Below, piece by piece: positions 45,354 through 53,139 of a DNA stretch of 64,000 nt. The position numbers and the translations under genes were made by a program. The DNA comes from DASUSH01 sp963785155 (GTDB taxonomy: Bacteria; Actinomycetota; Thermoleophilia; Solirubrobacterales; 70-9), in assembly GCA_963785155.1 (NCBI GenBank), contig CAWAUB010000007.1, forward strand, positions 186,001 to 250,000, written 5' to 3'. Below the pieces are notes generated by a model. The model made no database searches. It saw only the letters and a list, made by a program, of their open reading frames with translations, and was not told where the DNA came from. Positions within the stretch are counted from its first letter, which is position 1. The number at the start of each line of letters is the position of its first letter.

Positions 45354-45575
45354 GACGGGGCGCGGCTTCCGCGCCGCGAGGCGCCGAGGTCGCGGGCACG
45401 TAGGGAGGGTGGGTCGGGGCCTGAGCGAGGGACGCGAGGCGCTTGCGGCCATTGACTGAACACTTAGGTAGCTCATGGACTACCCGAACGTTCACTCGGT
45501 GGAGAAAGCGCTTGATCCGCTGCCCTACGTGCCCGCGACTAGGCGCCCCGCGGCGCGGACCCAACGGCTTCGTCC

Positions 45576-45719
45576 CTAGCGACCCTTGGTCTCCGGCGGC
45601 TTGCGACGCAGCGAACGCCCGGCGAGGACGGCGAGGTCGATGACGAATGCGGCGCCCCGGCCGACCGGCCCCGTGACGAGCCAGGCGCGGAATCGATCGG
45701 CGGTGGTGAGTGGCGGCAC
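45576..45719 (-). CDS. Small protein of 47 residues
   Basis: GTG 45719 to TAG 45576: begins MPPLTTADRFRAWLVTGPVG, continues RGAAFVIDLAVLAGRSLRRK, ends PPETKGR. One hydrophobic helix between basic ends suggests membrane or surface association. TACGTT on the minus strand ends seven bases before the start, and the promoter overlaps the divergent tig promoter. It lies inside a much longer shadow frame of tig but has its own promoter-like box. Confidence 0.45.
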   Translation of the reverse strand: MPPLTTADRFRAWLVTGPVGRGAAFVIDLAVLAGRSLRRKPPETKGR

Positions 45720-45725
45720 GCGGGC

Positions 45726-45732
45726 TAACGTA
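45726..45732. promoter_or_regulatory. Overlapping divergent -10 boxes of tig and the 47-residue gene
   Basis: Plus-strand TAACGT (45726-45731) ends 12 bases before the tig TTG; minus-strand TACGTT (45732-45727) ends seven bases before the small gene. The two boxes share five bases, so the polymerases would exclude each other. Confidence 0.4.
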
Positions 45733-45743
45733 CCGCTCCGCAC

Positions 45744-47183
45744 TTGAAGACCGAGGTCACAGAGCTCCCGGATTCGAAGGTCCGGATTGACGCCAGCGTC
45801 GATGCCGCCGACGTCGAGCGCCAGCTGGATCGCGCGGCGACGCAGCTCGGCCGCGAGTTGCGTATCCCGGGATTTCGCAAGGGCAAGGTCCCACCGCAGA
45901 TGGTTCTCCAGCGCGTCGGCCGTGAGGCGGTGCTCGAGCAGGCACTGCGCGACGCGCTCCCCGAGTGGTACGAGCGCGCGGTGCTCGACGCGGGCGTCTC
46001 GACCGTCGGGGACCCCAAGCTCGACGTCTCCGACCTCCCTGCCGAGGGCGAGCCGCTCGAGCTGACGATCGAGATCGGCGTCCGGCCGGAGGCAAAGCTC
46101 GGCGACTACAGGGGGCTCGAGGTCGGCTATCCGGAGCCCGAGGTTCCCGACGACGCGGTTGAGGCGGAGGTCGAACGGCTCCGCGAGGGCTTCGCCTCGC
46201 TCAACCCCGTCGAGCGCGAGGCCGCGGAGGGCGACTTCCTGCTGATCGACTACAAGGGGTCGGTCGACGGCGAGCTCTTCGAGGGCGGCGAGGGCAAGGA
46301 CCAGTTGCTCGAGCTCGGCTCGGGGTCGCTGGTCGATGGATTCGAGGAGGCCCTGGCCGGGGCGAAGGGGGGCGACGAGCGCAAGGTCGAGGTCACCTTC
46401 CCGGAGGATTACCGGGCGGAGCACCTCGCCGGCAAGGACGCGACGTTCGAGGTCACCGTCCAGGAGGTCCGCGAGAAGCGCCTGCCCGACCTGAACGACG
46501 AGTTCGCGCTCGAAGCCTCCGAGTTCGACACGCTCGACGAGCTCCGTGGGGACATCACCGAGAAGCTGCGCGCCGCTGCCGAGAGCCGAGCCGACGAGGG
46601 GTTCCGCGAGGCCGCCGTCGCCGCCGCTGTCGAGAACGCCGAGGTCGAGATCCCCGACGAGCTGGCCGAGGCCCGCGCCGAGGAGATGTTCCACCGCTTC
46701 GAGCACCAGCTCTCCCATCAGGGGATCGAGCCGGAGACCTTCTTCCAGATCCAGGGACGGACGCGCGAGGAGATGGTCGCCGAGGTCCGCTCCGAGGCGG
46801 AGGTGAGCCTGGCTCGCGACGCGGTCCTTGCCGGGATCGCGAACGCCGAGTCGATCGAGATCTCAGACGACGACCTCCTCGAGGGACTGCGCGGAGATGA
46901 CACCTCGCCAAAGGCGGAGAAGGAGGCCCGCAAGGCGGTCGAAAAGCTTCGCTCGACCGGCCGCGACAGCCTCGTTCGCCAGGACCTGCGAATGCGCCGC
47001 GCCGCCGAGCTCGTCGTCGACTCGGCCAAGAAGATCCCGATGGAGAAGGCCGAGGCGCGCGAGAAGCTATGGACGCCCGAGAAGGGCGACCCCGAGGCCG
47101 AACCCGCCGCCGAGCAGGCCGACGAAGAGGGCGGAAAGCTCTGGACTCCGGGCTCGGGAAAGCCCGCCGACCCGGATAGCTAG
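45744..47183 (+). CDS. tig: Trigger factor
   Basis: 479 residues from TTG 45744. The ribosome-binding domain has the signature GFRKGKVPPQMV, the PPIase domain covers about residues 155-240 (GDFLLIDYKGSVDGELFEGG, LVDGFEEALAGAKGGDERKV), and a helical chaperone domain follows. It folds nascent chains at the ribosome. The C-terminus is longer than usual and contains the pentapeptide KLWTP twice (REKLWTPEKGDPE and GGKLWTPGSGKP). It is followed by clpP 12 bases on. Confidence 0.92.
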   Translation: MKTEVTELPDSKVRIDASVDAADVERQLDRAATQLGRELRIPGFRKGKVPPQMVLQRVGREAVLEQALRDALPEWYERAVLDAGVSTVGDPKLDVSDLPAEGEPLELTIEIGVRPEAKLGDYRGLEVGYPEPEVPDDAVEAEVERLREGFASLNPVEREAAEGDFLLIDYKGSVDGELFEGGEGKDQLLELGSGSLVDGFEEALAGAKGGDERKVEVTFPEDYRAEHLAGKDATFEVTVQEVREKRLPDLNDEFALEASEFDTLDELRGDITEKLRAAAESRADEGFREAAVAAAVENAEVEIPDELAEARAEEMFHRFEHQLSHQGIEPETFFQIQGRTREEMVAEVRSEAEVSLARDAVLAGIANAESIEISDDDLLEGLRGDDTSPKAEKEARKAVEKLRSTGRDSLVRQDLRMRRAAELVVDSAKKIPMEKAEAREKLWTPEKGDPEAEPAAEQADEEGGKLWTPGSGKPADPDS

Positions 47184-47186
47184 TAT
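47181..47186 (+). promoter_or_regulatory. -10 box TAGTAT of clpP, leaderless type
   Basis: TAGTAT overlaps the tig stop codon and ends nine bases before the clpP ATG, suggesting an internal leaderless promoter for clpP. Confidence 0.4.
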
Positions 47187-47195
47187 CACCCGCCA

Positions 47196-47780
47196 ATGAG
47201 CCCCCTCGTCCCCATGGTCGTCGAGCAGACCTCGCGCGGAGAGCGCGCGTTCGACATCTATTCGCGCCTGCTCAACGAGCGGATCATCTTCCTCGGCACG
47301 CCTGTCACCGAGGACATCGCCAACCTGATCGTCGCCCAGCTGATCCACCTGGAGTCCGAGGATCCGGATAAGGACATCTCGCTCTACGTCAACTCACCGG
47401 GCGGCTCGGTCTACGCGGGCCTCGCGATCTACGACGCGATGCAGTTCATCAAGCCCGACGTCTCGACGATCTGCGTCGGCGTCGCGATGAGCATGGGTGC
47501 GCTGCTGCTTTCGGCGGGCGCCGCGGACAAGCGGATGGCACTGCCGAATTCGAAGATCCTGATCCACCAGGTCTCGGCGGGCTTCCAGGGCCAGGCAACC
47601 GACATCGAGATCCACGCCAAGGAGATCATCGACGTCCGCCGCCGCCTCGACGAGATCATCGCCAAGCACACCGGCCAGCCCTTCGACAAGGTCACGAAGG
47701 ACACCGAGCGCGACTACTTCATGAGTGCCGAGGAGGCGAAGGAGTACCACATCGTCGACCGGGTGCTCGAGCATCGCTAG
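47196..47780 (+). CDS. clpP: ATP-dependent Clp protease proteolytic subunit
   Basis: 194 residues, full length. SLYVNSPGGSVYAGLAIYD, GVAMSMGALLLSAGA (nucleophile Ser), SKILIHQVSAGFQGQATDIE (His) and the catalytic Asp about 50 residues later are present. It forms the tetradecameric barrel used with ClpX or ClpC. It directly follows tig, but clpX is 1.5 kb away because two secreted-protein genes intervene. Confidence 0.95.
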   Translation: MSPLVPMVVEQTSRGERAFDIYSRLLNERIIFLGTPVTEDIANLIVAQLIHLESEDPDKDISLYVNSPGGSVYAGLAIYDAMQFIKPDVSTICVGVAMSMGALLLSAGAADKRMALPNSKILIHQVSAGFQGQATDIEIHAKEIIDVRRRLDEIIAKHTGQPFDKVTKDTERDYFMSAEEAKEYHIVDRVLEHR

Positions 47781-48690
47781 GCGCACCCTGATCGCGGCCG
47801 CTCTTGCGGCGGCACTCATCGCGGCCCCGGCCGCCCAGGCCAAGAAATACGACGTCAAGCCCGGCAAGGGCACGCTCCAGAAGGCCATCGACAAGGCCAA
47901 GAAGGGCGACAAGCTCGTGCTCGCGAAAAAGGGCGAGTACAAGGGCGGGGTGACGATTGAGAACCGGAAGAACCTGACGATCAAGGGCCCGAACGACGGC
48001 AAGAAGCTGCCGACGGTCGACGGCCGCTGCAACGTCGCCTTCACGATGCTCGTGCTGAGCCCGGGGATCGTCCTCCAGAACTTCAAGGTGACCGGCGCGA
48101 CCGATGCGGCCGGCGGCCAGTACGGCGGCGCCGAGGTCAACTTCATCGAGGGCGGCTCGGGGGCGGCCCTGGGCCTCTCGCTTCAGGACAAGTGCGGCGT
48201 CAAGTACGGGGTGAACGTCTTCGACACCGGCGACGTGCTCGTCGACGAGAGCGACTTCAAGGGCTACGACGACGCCGGTGTATACGTCGGCGGGATCCGC
48301 AACCCGGAGCACGTCGTCGAGGTCACCGACAACACTGCGAAGGAGAACAACCGCGGCATCCTGATCGAGGACTCAGCGGGTAACGGCGGCATCCTCGTGG
48401 CCAACAACGAGACGAACGCGAACACCAACGGCTTCACGCCGACCGGGATCTTCCTTCACAACGCCGACGGCGTCGTGATCTCGGGCAACGTCACCGACTC
48501 CAACCCATATGCCGGAATCCACCTCGACGTCACGTCTGACGACAACCGCGTCCTCGACAATCGGGCCAGCGGCAACGGAACGTCGGCTCAGGGCGGGACC
48601 GGCGCCGACCTGTTCAACGAGGGGATCGGCAACTGCGGCTCCGGCAACACGTTCGGGACCGTCGCAGGGAACCCGCTCGGCGCCTGCTGA
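47725..48690 (+). CDS. Secreted right-handed beta-helix protein
   Basis: The mature part is a parallel beta-helix with repeats such as GVTIENRKNLTIKGPNDGKK, GILIEDSAGNGGILVANNET and GIFLHNADGVVISGNVTDSN. A signal peptide (RRTLIAAALAAALIAAPAAQA) precedes it. The start is unclear: GTG 47725 lies 56 bases inside clpP, and the residue before ARRTLIAA is encoded by ATC (47771) in the ClpP stop region. Beta-helix proteins of this kind (NosD/pectate-lyase-like) bind or cleave polysaccharides; no catalytic residue is clear. Confidence 0.75.
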   Translation: MPRRRRSTTSSTGCSSIARRTLIAAALAAALIAAPAAQAKKYDVKPGKGTLQKAIDKAKKGDKLVLAKKGEYKGGVTIENRKNLTIKGPNDGKKLPTVDGRCNVAFTMLVLSPGIVLQNFKVTGATDAAGGQYGGAEVNFIEGGSGAALGLSLQDKCGVKYGVNVFDTGDVLVDESDFKGYDDAGVYVGGIRNPEHVVEVTDNTAKENNRGILIEDSAGNGGILVANNETNANTNGFTPTGIFLHNADGVVISGNVTDSNPYAGIHLDVTSDDNRVLDNRASGNGTSAQGGTGADLFNEGIGNCGSGNTFGTVAGNPLGAC

Positions 48691-48696
48691 ATCGGG

Positions 48697-49137
48697 CTAG
48701 GCGCCGGCCTTCCACTGGATCTTGCCGCTGTCGCAGTTCGTGAACGCGACGCCGTTCGGATCGGGGAAGTCACCGCGGATCCGCAGCTTGCCCTCCGCCT
48801 TCTCCCCCTTGTTGGAGAACTTGCCCGAGACCTCGACCTTCTGACCGTTGCCACCGGTGAAGGTGTCGTCGAAGCGGTTGTTTGAGACGCCCATCTTCGG
48901 TAGGGGCTCACCGCGGTTCTCGACGCCTTCGAGGATGCCCTGATCACACTGGAGGGCGATGTCGAAGAAGGTGAACTTCTTCACGCTGATCACCTCGTTG
49001 CCCCGGAGCTTCGCGATGAAGGAGACGCCCGGCTGGGCGCCGGTCCCGAATTCGGTGCGCTCCGCGCCGGCTGTGGCGGGAACGGCGAGGGCAAGCGCGG
49101 CCACGGCGGCGGCGAGAAGCGGGGTCCTGCGGATCAA
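48697..49137 (-). CDS. Secreted protein of unknown function
   Basis: 146 residues. A signal peptide (LLAAAVAALALAVPATAGA) is followed by a beta-rich domain with VISVKKFTFFDIALQCDQGI, NRFDDTFTGGNGQKVEVSGK and FTNCDSGKIQWKAG. Two cysteines could pair. Similar layout (calcium-binding-like or adhesion-type sandwich) is possible, but I recognise no family. Convergent with the beta-helix gene and divergent from clpX. Confidence 0.6.
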   Translation of the reverse strand: MIRRTPLLAAAVAALALAVPATAGAERTEFGTGAQPGVSFIAKLRGNEVISVKKFTFFDIALQCDQGILEGVENRGEPLPKMGVSNNRFDDTFTGGNGQKVEVSGKFSNKGEKAEGKLRIRGDFPDPNGVAFTNCDSGKIQWKAGA

Positions 49138-49267
49138 GGGTCAACCTCCCTGTCGAAGAGCTAGGCCTCGAGATTACTACCGCCGGCCGGCAAGCTCGCG
49201 CCCGCGGGCAGGGACGCGGGCCGCGGCGCAGTAACAACACCGAAGCGAGACGGCGCCGGGCTTGCCC

Positions 49268-49315
49268 TAAGCTCCGAGGCGAGGTCTCCAAAGAGCGAAA
49301 ACAGCTTGGGAGGAG
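49268..49315 (+). promoter_or_regulatory. clpX promoter and ribosome-binding site
   Basis: TAAGCT (49268-49273) would start a transcript about 40 bases upstream of the GTG, and GGGAGGAG (49308-49315) lies seven bases before it. This is a conventional leadered start, in contrast to clpP and tig. Confidence 0.5.
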
Positions 49316-49322
49316 AGACCCC

Positions 49323-50615
49323 GTGGCACGTCCAACAGACTCGAACGAGCAGCTACTTTGCAGCTTCTGCGGCAAGTCGCAGCGGCAGGTCAAGAAGCTC
49401 ATCGCCGGCCCCGGCGTCTACATCTGCGACGAGTGCATCGATCTCTGTAACGAGATCATCGACGAGGAGCTGACGGCACCGCCCAGCTTCGAGCTCGAGA
49501 GCCTCCCGAAACCCGCCGAGATCAACTCGGTTCTGGACGAGTACGTAGTCGGACAGGAGACGGCGAAGCGGTCGCTCTCGGTCGCCGTCTACAACCACTA
49601 CAAGCGCGTCCAGATGGCGCAGAACGCCGGCGACGACGAGATCGAGCTGCAGAAGTCGAACATCATGCTTCTCGGCCCGACCGGCTGCGGGAAGACCCTG
49701 CTCGCCCAGACCCTCGCGCGGATCCTGAACGTGCCGTTCGCGATCGCCGACGCAACCGCGCTCACCGAGGCGGGCTACGTCGGCGAGGACGTCGAGAACA
49801 TCCTGCTGAAGCTGATCCAGGCCGCCGACTTCGATGTGAAGAAGGCGGAGACGGGGATCATCTACATCGACGAGATCGACAAGATCGCCCGCAAGGCCGA
49901 CAACCCGTCGATCACCCGCGACGTCTCCGGCGAGGGCGTGCAGCAGGCGCTCCTGAAGATCCTCGAGGGCACCACCGCGTCGGTGCCTCCGCAGGGCGGG
50001 CGCAAGCACCCGCACCAGGAGTTCCTCTCGATCGACACGACGAACATCCTCTTCATCTGCGGCGGCTCCTTCGCCAACCTCGACCACGTGATCGAGAAGC
50101 GGGTGGGCCAGACCGGGATCGGCTTCGGCGCCGAGGTCGCGTCGAAGGATCAGCAGGACATCGGCGAGCTCTACGAGCAGGTGCTGCCAGAGGACCTGAT
50201 CGAGTACGGCCTGATCCCCGAGTTCATCGGCCGCCTGCCGGTCGTCTCGGCGATCCACCAGCTCTCGCGCGACGACCTGATCACGATCCTGACCGAGCCG
50301 CGGAACGCGCTCTCGAAGCAGTTCCAGCGCTTTTTCGAGTTCGACGACATCGAGCTCGTCTTCGCCGAGGAGTCGCTCGCCGCGATCGCCGACAAGGCGC
50401 TCGAGCGGGAGACCGGCGCCCGCGGCCTGCGTTCGATCCTCGAGGAGACCCTGCTCGACGTCCAGTTCGAGCTGCCCTCCCGCCGCGACGTCTCCAAGTG
50501 CGTCGTCACCAAGGAGACGATCGAGAAGGGCCTCGCCCCGACCCTCGTCACCCAGGCGGTCCCGCCTGAGGCCGGCGACGCGGGCGACGAGCCGGCCGAG
50601 GCCGAGTCGGCGTAG
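49323..50615 (+). CDS. clpX: ATP-dependent Clp protease ATP-binding subunit
   Basis: 430 residues from GTG 49323. N-terminal C4 zinc finger CSFCGKSQRQVKKLI...CDECIDLC, Walker A LLGPTGCGKTLLAQ, Walker B IIYIDEIDKIA, and the ClpX-specific QQALLKILEGTTASVPPQGG (RKH pore region follows), plus an arginine-rich sensor. It unfolds substrates and feeds ClpP. The C-terminus is slightly acidic (GDEPAEAESA). Confidence 0.95.
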   Translation: MARPTDSNEQLLCSFCGKSQRQVKKLIAGPGVYICDECIDLCNEIIDEELTAPPSFELESLPKPAEINSVLDEYVVGQETAKRSLSVAVYNHYKRVQMAQNAGDDEIELQKSNIMLLGPTGCGKTLLAQTLARILNVPFAIADATALTEAGYVGEDVENILLKLIQAADFDVKKAETGIIYIDEIDKIARKADNPSITRDVSGEGVQQALLKILEGTTASVPPQGGRKHPHQEFLSIDTTNILFICGGSFANLDHVIEKRVGQTGIGFGAEVASKDQQDIGELYEQVLPEDLIEYGLIPEFIGRLPVVSAIHQLSRDDLITILTEPRNALSKQFQRFFEFDDIELVFAEESLAAIADKALERETGARGLRSILEETLLDVQFELPSRRDVSKCVVTKETIEKGLAPTLVTQAVPPEAGDAGDEPAEAESA

Positions 50616-50632
50616 GTAGGAGTTGCGCCCGA

Positions 50633-51017
50633 GTGCGCTCGACGAAGTGCCCGGACTGTCGGCTCCACGGTGAGCCAGTTCGCCGCCGGCTGCGCGGTCT
50701 GCGGCTTCGATCTCGAAGCGGCGAGGAGGGAGGCGGAGGCCCGTGGTCCCTCGGTCTCCGATCGGCTGAGCGACGCGAGGCCGGGATGGTTCCGGACGGC
50801 GACGGCGCGCCAGGACGCCTTTCTGATCGCGATCACCGTTGCGCTGATCGTCTTCTTCCCGATCGTCGGGCTCGCGCTGGCCGCTTGGACCGCCTACGAC
50901 CGCAACCGAAACAGCGACGAGCGCATGCGCAACATCGCGCTGGTCCTCGTCGCGATCGCGATCGTCTTCCTCGCGCTGCCCGAACTTCGCTACGGGATTT
51001 TTTCACCATCAAGTTGA
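50633..51017 (+). CDS. Zinc-ribbon protein with two membrane helices, frame broken once
   Basis: GTG 50633 begins MRSTKCPDC; one extra base near 50658 breaks the frame, which then reads GSTVSQFAAGCAVCGFDLEA. Two CxxC pairs form a zinc ribbon, followed by a charged linker (RREAEARGPSVSDRLSDARP) and two membrane helices (AFLIAITVALIVFFPIVGLA, IALVLVAIAIVFLALPEL). About 128 residues. No function recognised; it lies 17 bases after clpX and may be transcribed with it. Confidence 0.6.
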
Positions 51018-51027
51018 CGATCGGGAC

Positions 51028-51444
51028 ATGGGCGAGCAGATCAAGCTGAGGCCGGTCGGGCGAGTCGAATCCACGCTGACGGAAATGGCGGAGGCGCCGA
51101 AGCAGGGCGATGAGGGGGCGCCGGACGCCTGGATCGATTTCGACGAAACGCTTCTCCCGGCGCTCGAGGGGATTTCCTCAGGCGATGAGCTGATCGTGCT
51201 CACCTGGCTCGACCGCGCGCGCCGCGACGTCCTCGCGGTCCATCCCCGCGGTGACGAGTCCCGGCCGCTGACGGGCGTCTTCGCGACCCGCTCTCCCCAC
51301 CGCCCCAACCCGATCGGCCTCCACCGCGTGGAGGTGGTCGAAATCGACGGCTCCCGCGTGCGAGTCCGCAACCTGGAGGCGCTCGACGGCACCCCGATCC
51401 TCGACGTGAAAGCGGTCCTCGCGGGCGCCGCCGGCGACCGCTGA
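51028..51444 (+). CDS. TrmO/UPF0066-family tRNA methyltransferase-like protein
   Basis: 138 residues. LRPVGRVESTLTEMAEAPKQ opens, and RSPHRPNPIGLHRVEVV is the diagnostic SAM-binding signature, followed by LEALDGTPILDVK. In Escherichia coli TrmO N6-methylates threonylcarbamoyladenosine-37 of tRNA-Thr. Here the C-terminal recognition domain is short. No signal peptide, so cytosolic. Confidence 0.85.
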   Translation: MGEQIKLRPVGRVESTLTEMAEAPKQGDEGAPDAWIDFDETLLPALEGISSGDELIVLTWLDRARRDVLAVHPRGDESRPLTGVFATRSPHRPNPIGLHRVEVVEIDGSRVRVRNLEALDGTPILDVKAVLAGAAGDR

Positions 51445-51450
51445 ACCCGT

Positions 51451-53112
51451 TCAGCGCGGCGGGATTGCCGGCACCAACAGGTGGGAGTCGTGCTCGCCGC
51501 CGAGGTGCAGGATGCAGGTGCCTTTCGGGCTCGGCTCGTAGGCGGCGGGGAACTGGCCGGTGAGCGGGTTGCGGCGCCACGGCCAGCGGCCGCGGATGGT
51601 CAGGCGCAGGACGTCGCCCGGGCGGAAGAGGGTGGAGGAGGCGACGAGCGGGACCTCGACAGCGGCGACTTCACCGGGCTTCAGCGGCTGCGGGTCGACG
51701 TGTGTGTGGACCGGTTCGAACGGCCTGGATCGGCCCGGATCGAGCGAGCGATGGGAGGCCTTCAGCCAGCCCGTCGTGACGTGGTCGCGGCCGAAGCCGT
51801 AGCTGCCCTCGAAGGGCACCCGCTTCCCGCGGCGGTACTTGTCGACCGCGACGAACAGGCTGACGTCGTAGGCGACCCGCGTCTCCACATGCACCCGCAG
51901 CGCCATCGGGCCCGTTAGCTCGATCTCGTGTTCGAAGGTGTGCTCGAAGCCGGCCCCCGCCCGGTCGACCGTCTCGAACGGAGCGGTGGCGGCTCGTGCC
52001 GGCGGCTGCTCGGAGAGCGAGCCGCCCGCACCGAGGTGCAGTTCCCGCCACTCCGTCCGGGCTAGCGGCCACTCGTTCTCCTCGCGCACGCTGTGGATCA
52101 CCTCGCGGTGTTCCCTCACCTCCAGCCGGACCGGCGGCTGGTCCGCCATCCCGTTCTCCTCACCCTTGAGGAAGTGATCGAAGAAGCGCTTCTGCGCCGC
52201 CTTCGCGGGCGCCGAATAGAAGGTCGTCCACTTGCCGCCGCGATGGGTGTAGAGCCATCGCTGGGCGGAGCCCACCCGCTCGAAGCCGCGGAACGAGCCG
52301 CGGCTGTGCAGGTTGTGGTCGGAGAAGCTCGCGCAGACGAGCATCGGGGCCTCGATCCGCTCGAGCTCCGGGACCATCCCGCGCCATAGCTCGTCGAACT
52401 CCGGGTGCTCGGCTTCGACCTCGCGGATGTTCGGCTCGACTCGTTGCTTCGCGATCCCGCGGCTCCACAGGCGCACGAAGCCGTCCTCGCGAACCCCTCC
52501 CGGCCGCATCAGATCGCGGTAGGCGTCGGTGAATCCCTCCCACGGGCAGATCGCCGCCAGGTGCTCGGGCCGCTCGGCAGCGGCGCGGTACTGGCTCAGG
52601 GCCAGATAGGAGACCCCGAGCAGCCCGACCTTCCCTGTCGACCACGGCTGCGCGGCGGCCCACTCGATCAGGTCGGCGTAGTCCTCGCCCTCCTGCTTGG
52701 AGAGCAGGCGGCCGGTGCCCTCGGAGGTTCCGCAGCCGCGCAGGTCGCAGTTGACCATCGCGTAGCCGCGCGGCACCCACCAGCCGGGGTCCGGTGCCTC
52801 CCACGTGGTCAGCGCCGAGAATGAGACCGGCGCCGGCTGGCGCAGCGCCCGGTACTGCGTGTCGAAGCGCCAGCCCAGCCGGGTCTTCCGCGGCAACCTG
52901 TCCTTGCCGTAGGGGTGCGCGGACATCAGCACGGGGACCGGGCCCTCGGTCTCGGGCCGGAAGACGTTCACCCGAAGGGTGGTGCCGTCGCGAACCTCGA
53001 CCCCGACGTCGCGGTCGATTCGGATGCCCGCCGGCGGCTCGGTCACCGTCACGGGCGGCCGCGCGATCCCCCGCAGACGCGAGAGGGCATATCGGGCGGC
53101 GTCGGCGCTCAC
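51451..53112 (-). CDS. CocE/NonD-family hydrolase (X-Pro dipeptidyl-peptidase-like)
   Basis: 553 residues from GTG 53112. DVEVRDGTTLRVNVFRPETE-like start, MVNCDLRGCGTSEGTGR, nucleophile block GLLGVSYLALSQYRA (GxSY), later CASFSDHNLHSRGSFRGFER (Asp region) and YTHRGGKWTTFY (His). The C-terminal half is the PepX_C jelly-roll (RLTIRGRWPWRRNPLTGQFP). It is an alpha/beta hydrolase for amides or esters with no signal peptide. The long shadow frame continuing into valS is not used. Confidence 0.8.
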   Translation of the reverse strand: MSADAARYALSRLRGIARPPVTVTEPPAGIRIDRDVGVEVRDGTTLRVNVFRPETEGPVPVLMSAHPYGKDRLPRKTRLGWRFDTQYRALRQPAPVSFSALTTWEAPDPGWWVPRGYAMVNCDLRGCGTSEGTGRLLSKQEGEDYADLIEWAAAQPWSTGKVGLLGVSYLALSQYRAAAERPEHLAAICPWEGFTDAYRDLMRPGGVREDGFVRLWSRGIAKQRVEPNIREVEAEHPEFDELWRGMVPELERIEAPMLVCASFSDHNLHSRGSFRGFERVGSAQRWLYTHRGGKWTTFYSAPAKAAQKRFFDHFLKGEENGMADQPPVRLEVREHREVIHSVREENEWPLARTEWRELHLGAGGSLSEQPPARAATAPFETVDRAGAGFEHTFEHEIELTGPMALRVHVETRVAYDVSLFVAVDKYRRGKRVPFEGSYGFGRDHVTTGWLKASHRSLDPGRSRPFEPVHTHVDPQPLKPGEVAAVEVPLVASSTLFRPGDVLRLTIRGRWPWRRNPLTGQFPAAYEPSPKGTCILHLGGEHDSHLLVPAIPPR

Positions 53113-53123
53113 GGACGGGATCC

Positions 53124-53129
53124 TAAGAT
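53124..53129 (+). promoter_or_regulatory. -10 box TAAGAT of valS, leaderless type
   Basis: TAAGAT ends ten bases before the valS ATG, in the 27-base gap between divergent genes. Confidence 0.5.
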
Positions 53130-53139
53130 CGTCGCTCCG

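Noticed and set aside
45359..45376. GC-rich hairpin after the spermidine-synthase-like gene
   Set aside because: GGCGCGG and CCGCGCC can pair but no T-run follows; such pairs are frequent by chance at this GC content.
45475..45579. 34-codon plus-strand ORF between the spermidine-synthase-like gene and tig
   Set aside because: Reasonable codon use but no motif, no clear promoter spacing and overlap with the 47-residue minus gene; not enough support.
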